Below are positions 58,272 to 64,000 of a stretch of DNA of 64,000 nucleotides, in pieces. Under the pieces are notes generated by a model, which made no database searches, was not told the origin of the DNA, and saw nothing but the letters and a program-made list of their open reading frames with translations. The DNA is from Weizmannia acidilactici (GTDB lineage: Bacteria; Bacillota; Bacilli; Bacillales; Bacillaceae_C). Where the stretch lies: the NCBI RefSeq assembly GCF_008974185.1, contig NZ_BKZP01000012.1:16841-80840 (forward strand). Direction: 5' to 3'. Both the position numbers and the translations under genes were made by a program. The first letter of the stretch is position 1. Every line of letters begins with the position of its first letter.

Positions 58272-58631
58272 CTATCTCCACGCTGACATGCCGCCTTTTA
58301 CATTTGTGATCTGCTTAAATCCCTGTTTCTTTAAAATTTTGCATGCTTTGCTGCTTCTCATCCCGCTTCGGCAGATGACCACCACTTCTTTGTCTTTCGA
58401 AAGCTGTGCGGATTTTTCGGCCAGCTGGTGCAAAGGGATGTTTTTAAATTCTTTGATGTGGTTCCCTTTGAACTCTGCAGGCGTTCGCACATCAATAAAT
58501 TGCTTCCCTTTATCTTTTAATTCATTCTTTAACGTTGCTGTGGTGATCTGCCTGACCCCTTTTGCCGGGATCAGGCGGGGAATCACAAGCAGCACGATCA
58601 ATACCAGGATGACAATATTTAAGATCGTCAT
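58272..58631 (-). CDS. Membrane-anchored rhodanese
   Basis: A 119-residue protein: an N-terminal membrane helix (residues 2-20), then one rhodanese domain with IDVRTPAEFKGNHI and the active-site loop around C87 (ICRSGMRS). It would transfer sulfane sulfur at the cytoplasmic face of the membrane. It lies 15 bases past the cdr stop and is probably co-transcribed with it. Confidence 0.92.
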   Translation of the reverse strand: MTILNIVILVLIVLLVIPRLIPAKGVRQITTATLKNELKDKGKQFIDVRTPAEFKGNHIKEFKNIPLHQLAEKSAQLSKDKEVVVICRSGMRSSKACKILKKQGFKQITNVKGGMSAWR

Positions 58632-58646
58632 ATTGCGCCTCCGCTA

Positions 58647-60587
58647 TTATTTTTTCTGAATCCAGAATTTAATCGTTGGTCCGTCTTGTTCGGTTTTCAA
58701 AATTTGATGGCCTGCATTTCTTGACCATGCCGGAAGATCATTGAGCGCGCCTCTGTCTGTTGCATGCAGTTCAAGCACTTCGCCGCTTTTAATTGTTTCG
58801 ATGCCTTTTTTCAAGCGGATCACCGGCATCGGGCAAACCAGACCGCTCACATCCAGTACTTTATCCGCCTGTACTTCACCTGTAACTTCCGTTTCGCCTC
58901 TGTCATTCACAGTCGTTTTGCTGTCATTTTCAATGTTGCTTCCAAACACGCCGGAGTATGTTTTCCATCCACCGTCCACGTTTTTCACGTCAAAACCGTT
59001 GTTTTTCAGAATCCTCGTAGCCAAATAGCCGCGCAAACCAACCTGGCAGCTGACATAAACGGTTTTGTCTTTCGGAATTTCATCGAGCCTGTCCCTTAAT
59101 TCGTTCAGCGGAATATTGATCGATCCTTTGATATGGCCGAATTCGCGTTCTATCGGTTCCCGGACGTCTATCAAAATCCCGTCATCTTCAATGATCTTGT
59201 CAATTTCATGCCACTGGACATGTTCGAGTTCCCCGTTCATGAGATTGGTAGCGACATAGCCAGCCATGTTGACCGGGTCTTTCGCAGAAGAATATGGCGG
59301 AGCATAGGAAAGTTCCAGGTTCGTCAAATCTTCAACAGTTAAGCCGCCTTTAATGGCCGTCGCAATGACATCGATCCGTTTATCAGCGCCGTCCGTACCG
59401 ACCGCCTGTGCTCCGAAAATTTTTCCAGTATCTTTGTCAAAAATCAGTTTCAAGGAAATCGGCGTGGCGCCCGGATAATAGCCGGCATGCGAACTCGGAT
59501 GAATATGGACGACTTCGTATGACACGCCAAGCCGTTTCAGCGTTTTTTCGTTATTGCCGGTTACCGCAACAGAGAGGTCAAATACTTTTGCAATCGAAGT
59601 GCCGAGCGTCCCCTCGTATTTTTCCTTTTTGCCCATGATGTTATTGGCGGCAATGCGCCCTTGCCGGTTTGCCGGTCCCGCAAGCGGGATCATTGTCTTG
59701 TTTCCGTTGATGTAATCCACAACTTCTACCGCATCACCGACTGCGTAAATATCTTCATTTGAAGTTTGCAAGTATTCGTTAACAACAATGCCGCCGCGCC
59801 CGCCCAAAGCAAGGCCCGTATCCTTTGCCAATTGGTTTTCCGGACGGACGCCGATCGCCAAAATCGTCATATCCGTTTCAATTTCTGTCCCGTCTGATAA
59901 AATCACTTTTTTTCCTTCATTTGCAAAAGCTTGAAGCCCGTTTTCCAACACAAGGCGGACGCCTTTTTCTTTCAAATGGTTGTGTACAAGGCTCGCCATT
60001 TCATAATCGATTGGCGCCATCACTTGGTTTGCCATCTCTACGATTGTCACTTGAATCCCGCGATGTGCAAGGTTTTCCGACATTTCAAGGCCGATAAAAC
60101 CGCCGCCAATAATCACTGCACGTTCCGGTTTTTCCTGATCCACAAAGTTTTTGATGCGATCCGTATCCGGGATATTGCGAAGCGTAAAGAGCGTTTTGTT
60201 TTCTCCCAGCCCCGGAACAGGCGGCACAATCGGGCGTGCACCCGGGGACAAGAGCAGCTTGTCGTACGTTTCTTCGTACACTTCATTGGTCCGCAAGTTT
60301 TGTATGGTGACAGCCTTCTTCTCCGGATCAATTTTTGTTACTTCGCTTAAAGTGCGGATATCTATATTGAACCGTTTCGACATGCCCTCAACCGTCTGCA
60401 CAAGAAGATTGCTGCGGTCCTTGATCGTTTCGCCGATATAGTACGGCAATCCACAGTTTGCGAAAGAGATGTATTCACCGCGTTCCACAAGAACGATTTG
60501 GATGTCTTCACTCAGCCTTCTGAGTCTGGCGGCAGCGGTTGCCCCGCCGGCTACACCTCCTACGATGATCACTTTCTTTACAGCCAT
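58647..60587 (-). CDS. cdr: CoA-disulfide reductase with rhodanese and TusA domains
   Basis: A 646-residue three-part fusion. Residues 1-450 form an FAD/NAD(P)H disulfide reductase (VGGVAGGATAAARLR) with the single redox cysteine C45 (FANCGLPYYIGE), the mark of CoA-disulfide and CoA-persulfide reductases. About 460-550 is a rhodanese domain (VSCQVGLRGYLA). Residues 576-646 form a TusA domain with C585 (GLVCPMPVI). Such CoADR-RHD enzymes reduce CoA persulfide and polysulfide; a fused TusA suggests sulfur relay. The ATG follows AGGAGG. Its promoter contains a CsoR/CstR-type palindrome. Confidence 0.93.
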   Translation of the reverse strand: MAVKKVIIVGGVAGGATAAARLRRLSEDIQIVLVERGEYISFANCGLPYYIGETIKDRSNLLVQTVEGMSKRFNIDIRTLSEVTKIDPEKKAVTIQNLRTNEVYEETYDKLLLSPGARPIVPPVPGLGENKTLFTLRNIPDTDRIKNFVDQEKPERAVIIGGGFIGLEMSENLAHRGIQVTIVEMANQVMAPIDYEMASLVHNHLKEKGVRLVLENGLQAFANEGKKVILSDGTEIETDMTILAIGVRPENQLAKDTGLALGGRGGIVVNEYLQTSNEDIYAVGDAVEVVDYINGNKTMIPLAGPANRQGRIAANNIMGKKEKYEGTLGTSIAKVFDLSVAVTGNNEKTLKRLGVSYEVVHIHPSSHAGYYPGATPISLKLIFDKDTGKIFGAQAVGTDGADKRIDVIATAIKGGLTVEDLTNLELSYAPPYSSAKDPVNMAGYVATNLMNGELEHVQWHEIDKIIEDDGILIDVREPIEREFGHIKGSINIPLNELRDRLDEIPKDKTVYVSCQVGLRGYLATRILKNNGFDVKNVDGGWKTYSGVFGSNIENDSKTTVNDRGETEVTGEVQADKVLDVSGLVCPMPVIRLKKGIETIKSGEVLELHATDRGALNDLPAWSRNAGHQILKTEQDGPTIKFWIQKK

Positions 60588-60615
60588 GATATTTACCTCC
60601 TAATGATCTGTCTAA

Positions 60616-60631
60616 ATACCCATATAGGTAT
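60616..60631. promoter_or_regulatory. CsoR/CstR-type palindrome in the cdr leader
   Basis: ATACCCATATAGGTAT: ATACC and GGTAT arms around six bases, 29 bases upstream of the cdr ATG and 75 bases from a second copy. Confidence 0.7.
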
Positions 60632-60685
60632 ATTGGAAACCAAAAAATAATTTGATTTTTATTTAACTTGGTATTTACAAAACTC

Positions 60686-60714
60686 ATTTTATACCCCTAT
60701 AGGTATATTGTCAA
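60686..60714 (-). promoter_or_regulatory. cdr promoter with a CsoR/CstR-type palindrome in its spacer
   Basis: On the minus strand TTGACA (60714-60709), 17 bases and TAAAAT (60691-60686). ATACCCCTATAGGTAT (60691-60706) fills the spacer, so a bound repressor would block polymerase directly. Confidence 0.85.
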
Positions 60715-60749
60715 TAAAATTTAACGAAAAAGGAGCCAATTGCAGCCCC

Positions 60750-61004
60750 TTATTCCGCCAAGTCTTTCTTCATTTTCTTAAATTCTTCTTCCGTGATCTC
60801 GCCTTTTGCATACCGTTCCCGCAATATTTCCAGGCTACGGTCTTCTTTCGGATGAACCCCGAAATCTTTTTCGCTTACTTTTTTAATGCCAATTACAATC
60901 AAATAAATAATTAATATGAAAATCAACAGCTGGACGATCATGCCAATCATCCCGAAAACGCCCATCATGCCGTATCCACCGTACTCATTGTACCACATAT
61001 GCAT
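60750..61004 (-). CDS. SHOCT domain membrane protein
   Basis: An 84-residue protein with a Met/Gly-rich start, one membrane helix (about 20-42) and a C-terminal SHOCT domain (LEILRERYAKGEITEEEFKKMKKDL). Small proteins of this form are frequent near copper and sulfur stress genes, but their function is unknown. ATG 61004 is chosen, with AAAGGATG upstream; an ATG at 61022 precedes that site. It is transcribed toward the cdr promoter. Confidence 0.85.
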   Translation of the reverse strand: MHMWYNEYGGYGMMGVFGMIGMIVQLLIFILIIYLIVIGIKKVSEKDFGVHPKEDRSLEILRERYAKGEITEEEFKKMKKDLAE

Positions 61005-61417
61005 AGACAAGCATCCTTTCATTTTTAATTTTCGCTCTCCAAATTATATTTCGATCTTCATACTTAATGTATCACCTTTTTCTAAAAAATTCCTTAAACA
61101 TGCTTATATTGGCCTGTAATGGCTTCCAACTAATTCTTTGTTTTTCGAGGAATATCCGCAACGTCCAGAACAAGCTGAGAAATGCCGGTTTTCGGTATAT
61201 CATACTTTGATCACCGTTTGGGGAGTGGGGTATAAGGGGTTGTGGACCCAAAAAGATTTTTTATCTCATAATTAGACAGTGTGGATTACTTCATTTTTTA
61301 TCATCAATTGTCTCTGTAACAAATTTTTTCTTTACCACTCGTTCCCCGCCTCTATTTTTTAGATATAATATTAGTATAATTTAGTAAAATTGCCATTTTT
61401 AAAAAGGAGTTTTATCA
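61005..61417. other. Gene-free, AT-rich gap
   Basis: No ORF, repeat or RNA is recognisable. The right end carries two TATAAT hexamers (about 61365-61381) without good -35 boxes, presumably serving the gene at 61418. A TATAAT on the minus strand near 61046-61051 may serve the SHOCT gene. Composition drops below that of the core region. Confidence 0.5.
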
Positions 61418-62653
61418 ATGGAAGACATCATCAACACCTATAAAAATGACCCCGAGTCCGTATACCACACTTGGTTCTTAAATAATGATGATAGATTAAA
61501 AGCTTTCCGGTCCATTAGAAAAAGCCTGGCAAAGGTTATAGATGAAATTGAAGAAGGCAAGTTTGGAAATGATTTTAAAGGTTCCAGTTTAGAAACGGTA
61601 GTGACGGCGATATCAGAACAGAAACAAATATTTGAAGGCGCCGCCCATGCATTTTTTTGGAAACCAAAACTGCGTATCCCGGATATTTACGAAAATGAGG
61701 CAAACAAAAAAGCGTTCGGGCGGTTTTTGAAAGCGTGCCTGAATGCAACAAATGAAAAACAAGTTTTGGATGAAATACGTGAATTGAATGGATACAACAT
61801 AAAAGGGCTAGGACCGGCTGTTGCAAATATAATCTATTTTTTGCATCCGACTTTATTTCCTCCGTTTAATACAGCCATTGTGAAAGGCTTTAATTTGCTG
61901 TTCAGCCAAAAAATTAAACTCGGCTCCTGGCCTGAGTATTTAAAAATGAGGGAGATTATTCTCTTTAAAAATCAGGAATACCGTAACATGCTGTCCAAAG
62001 ATTTGGGCGCTTTCGCCGGCCTTCTCTTTGAAATCGGATCGAACCGTTTAGTCATCGATGAAAATGCAAAACTTGTATTACAAAATGAACTGGATAAGCA
62101 GGTAAAAGCAATTGCACGCCGACATAAAGAAGTAGAGAAAGATATGGCGGAGGAAAACTCCCATTCAGAAATGCAATATGATCTTGCCAAATTAGGGCGG
62201 GCTTTAGGCTACAAAGTGTGGATAGCACGCAATGACCATAAAAGAAAATGGAACGGTGTAAGTTTAGGTGAGCTCTCCATTAAACACCTGGAGTTAAATC
62301 ATGTCCCGCCTGCCGTATATGGTACCATTTCCCTTATCGATGTACTTTGGCTGGACAATGGAAACAATATCGTAAGCGGCTTTGAGGTAGAAAAAAGCAC
62401 CACCATCTATTCGGGTATTTTAAGACTCAATGATCTCTCCCTTTCTATTGAAAAAGATTGCCGGCTCTATTTAGTGGCCCCGGAAAAAAGAGAAAAAGAA
62501 ATCCAAGCCCAATTGTTAAGGCCCTCTTTCAAGAAAGCCGAATCTGTACCCATTTCGTATATTTTATTTAAAGATTTAAGATGCGACTGCGACGCCATGT
62601 GCAAATTTGGCAATGGCCTGTCTGTATTGGATAAAATCAGCAAATCCGTTTAA
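61418..62653 (+). CDS. Unrecognised protein, HhH-like and PD-(D/E)XK-like nuclease candidate
   Basis: I do not recognise this 411-residue family by name. The N-terminal half is helical and contains NIKGLGPAVANIIYFLHP (128-144), which resembles a helix-hairpin-helix DNA-binding turn. The C-terminal half shows a helix with E251, a strand with D308 (SLIDVLW) and E323-V-E325-K326 (GFEVEKST), the order and spacing of a PD-(D/E)XK nuclease core. The ATG follows AAAAAGGAG. It stands alone with its own terminator and no methyltransferase. AT-richer than the core genes, it is probably acquired. A defence or repair nuclease is inference only. Confidence 0.75.
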   Translation: MEDIINTYKNDPESVYHTWFLNNDDRLKAFRSIRKSLAKVIDEIEEGKFGNDFKGSSLETVVTAISEQKQIFEGAAHAFFWKPKLRIPDIYENEANKKAFGRFLKACLNATNEKQVLDEIRELNGYNIKGLGPAVANIIYFLHPTLFPPFNTAIVKGFNLLFSQKIKLGSWPEYLKMREIILFKNQEYRNMLSKDLGAFAGLLFEIGSNRLVIDENAKLVLQNELDKQVKAIARRHKEVEKDMAEENSHSEMQYDLAKLGRALGYKVWIARNDHKRKWNGVSLGELSIKHLELNHVPPAVYGTISLIDVLWLDNGNNIVSGFEVEKSTTIYSGILRLNDLSLSIEKDCRLYLVAPEKREKEIQAQLLRPSFKKAESVPISYILFKDLRCDCDAMCKFGNGLSVLDKISKSV

Positions 62654-62663
62654 TATGTCATCC

Positions 62664-62697
62664 AAAAAAGGGCTTGCCAAACGATAAGCCCTTTCTC
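62664..62697 (+). terminator. Terminator after the nuclease candidate
   Basis: AAAGGGCTT (62667-62675) pairs with AAGCCCTTT (62686-62694) around ten bases, followed by CTCATTTTTT. Confidence 0.75.
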
Positions 62698-62744
62698 ATT
62701 TTTTCAGGGATAATTCTTCTTCTGTCATCCATTTTTCCTATTCT

Positions 62745-63320
62745 TTATTCTATATCCGCTGTCAACTCCGCCATCGTTTTTTCATCCATCGGCCCGATGA
62801 TTTTATGCGTGATGATCCCTTTAAAATCAATAATATAACTGGTAGGAATGGTGAAAGCCTTGTACCGGCTGCTGACGGATCCGTTTAGATCATACAGGAT
62901 TTGGAAAGTAAGGCCGTTTTTTTTCACGAAATTTAATGGGGCGTTCTCATTGGTTTCCGCATTGGTTAAATTGACAGCCAATATCTCCACATCTTGGTTT
63001 TTTTCATAAAACTTCTGCATATCCGGCATCTCGGCTTTACAGGGTGGACACCAGGAAGCCCAAAAATTCAATATTACTTTTTTTCCTTTAAAATCGGACA
63101 GCTTTACGGATTGTCCTCGTACATTCGTTAATTCAAAATCCGGCGCCGGCTTTCCTTCTTCTGCTTTCGGGGCAGTGGATACGGTTTGTGCCTTTGTAAC
63201 GGCATGTTCTTTTTTCTCTGTTGTATTTTTTTCATCGAATGAGAACGGTTTCCGTAAATTCACAAACACAAGGAAAGCTGCTAAAAGCAGAATACCAGTG
63301 ACCAGCATGGTTTTCTTCAA
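62745..63320 (-). CDS. ResA-like thiol-disulfide oxidoreductase
   Basis: A 191-residue membrane-anchored thioredoxin-fold protein. One membrane helix (residues 5-21), a charged linker, then the AhpC/TSA-like domain with FWASWC91-P-P-C94-K. It should act outside the membrane, reducing disulfides or apocytochromes as ResA does, or serving general oxidative folding. The start is TTG 63320 behind AAAGGAGCG; ATG 63308 would remove four residues. No cytochrome biogenesis genes adjoin it. Confidence 0.9.
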   Translation of the reverse strand: MKKTMLVTGILLLAAFLVFVNLRKPFSFDEKNTTEKKEHAVTKAQTVSTAPKAEEGKPAPDFELTNVRGQSVKLSDFKGKKVILNFWASWCPPCKAEMPDMQKFYEKNQDVEILAVNLTNAETNENAPLNFVKKNGLTFQILYDLNGSVSSRYKAFTIPTSYIIDFKGIITHKIIGPMDEKTMAELTADIE

Positions 63321-63482
63321 AGTTTCACGCTCCTTTTGTATTCAAAATTTATATCCTAATTTTATTTCTTATCGCATTTCTTCTATTTTTATTCATTGTA
63401 TTCCTTAAATAGAAGCGCTTATGTTTCAGATTGAAAATACCTGTTTCTCTATTTATTGTTAAAAATTTCATGAGGTTTCCGA

Positions 63483-63488
63483 TATAAT
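63483..63488 (+). promoter_or_regulatory. -10 element for the SH3-repeat gene
   Basis: TATAAT at 63483-63488 with a weak TTAAAA -35 at 18 bases, 72 bases upstream of the start. Confidence 0.4.
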
Positions 63489-63560
63489 AGATTGAAAGGG
63501 CACTCAGATGATAATTTTGGAGATTACGGCCCTGAAAAAATTTTATGAAAGGGGATTGAG

Positions 63561-64000
63561 ATGAAAAAAAGTTTAGTCATCCCAACGTTATGCTTTGCCG
63601 TTATGTCTACCCCAGCTTTTACGAAAGCTGTCCAGAAACCATCGGGCAATGCGATAACCAAGTTCCTGCATCCGGCTGCAGTTGCTGCCGAAACGGCAAC
63701 AAAATACGTAAAGGTAGATCAAGGATCCTCACTGCTTTTGCGTTCAAAAGCCTCAACGAAAGGATCCATTTTAGCAAGACTGCCAAGAGGGACGAGTGTT
63801 ACCGTATACTCAACAGCGAATGGCTGGTCTAAAGTGAGGGCGCTGGGAAAAACAGGCTATGTCAGTGCACAATATTTATCATCAACTAAAATAACCAATG
63901 CTTCAACCAAAACCGTTACTAAATATGTCAATGTCGATCCCGGTTCCCATCTCCTGCTCCGGCAGAAAGCTTCAACCAACAGCGCGATCCTTGCCAGCCT
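63561..64000 (+). CDS. Secreted SH3-repeat protein, N-terminal part
   Basis: The reading frame is cut by the window end; 146 residues are visible. A signal peptide (MKKSLVIPTLCFAVMSTPAF) leads to bacterial SH3 repeats: the first has YVKVDQGSSLLLRSKAST and GYVSAQYL, and a second begins YVNVDPGSHLLLRQKAST. Repeats are joined by a Thr/Ser/Lys linker. Such domains bind peptidoglycan and usually precede an amidase, endopeptidase or lysozyme domain, which would lie beyond the window. The ATG follows AAAGGGGATTG. Confidence 0.85.
   Translation, partial: MKKSLVIPTLCFAVMSTPAFTKAVQKPSGNAITKFLHPAAVAAETATKYVKVDQGSSLLLRSKASTKGSILARLPRGTSVTVYSTANGWSKVRALGKTGYVSAQYLSSTKITNASTKTVTKYVNVDPGSHLLLRQKASTNSAILAS

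Noticed and set aside
61418..62653. Type II restriction-modification system
   Set aside because: No methyltransferase gene lies on either side, so only a stand-alone nuclease-like protein can be claimed.

Overview
The window is a stretch of a low-to-mid GC Gram-positive, endospore-forming Bacillaceae chromosome. Gene order follows the Bacillus subtilis yqfQ-to-yqeG region almost gene for gene: ispH, sigA-dnaG, ccpN-ppsR, recO-yqzL-era-cdd, phoH-yqfD, rpsU-yqeY, the hrcA-grpE-dnaK-dnaJ operon, lepA, spoIIP, gpr, rpsT, holA, the comE genes, and yqeM-rsfS-yqeK-nadD-yhbY-aroE-yqeH-yqeG. Protein flavour, base composition and the frequent TTG/GTG starts would fit Heyndrickxia (Weizmannia, formerly Bacillus) coagulans, but this is inference. 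I see no rRNA, tRNA, prophage, IS transposase or CRISPR array.

Layout. From 1 to 47.6 kb is conserved core, nearly all on the minus strand. It holds isoprenoid synthesis (ispH), the primary sigma factor and primase, gluconeogenesis control (ccpN, ppsR), DNA repair and ribosome maturation (recO, era, ybeY), c-di-AMP turnover (pgpH), sporulation (yqfC, yqfD, spoIIP, gpr), the CIRCE-controlled chaperone operon with PrmA, RsmE and MtaB downstream, translation factor LepA, competence (comEA, comEB, comEC, comER) and ribosome assembly with NAD and shikimate synthesis (yqeM to yqeG). Small genes found by eye are yqzL (11005-11148) and yqzM (37674-37808).

From 47.6 to 64 kb is accessory DNA. In order: a PMT-family glycosyltransferase beside the wreck of its GT2 partner; a LysE/ArgO exporter; a glycolate oxidase pair (glcD, glcF) divergent from a CdaR-type regulator; a membrane-anchored multicopper oxidase; an Hsp20 protein; a sulfur-trafficking cluster (DsrE-like protein, glutaredoxin, rhodanese, CoA-disulfide reductase fused to rhodanese and TusA domains, SHOCT protein); an unrecognised HhH-like plus PD-(D/E)XK-like nuclease candidate; a ResA-like thioredoxin; and the start of a secreted SH3-repeat protein.

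Most interesting points: CsoR/CstR-type palindromes, one filling the spacer of the cdr promoter, with degenerate copies near glutaredoxin and rhodanese and a 21-bp-period ATCAGCGG array between them; the candidate nuclease at 61418-62653; a frameshift that removes the conserved C-terminus of the c-di-AMP phosphodiesterase PgpH; a decayed GT2 gene; several structured intergenic repeats; and genes (yqxD, ccpN) whose conserved N-termini lack a well-placed ordinary start codon.
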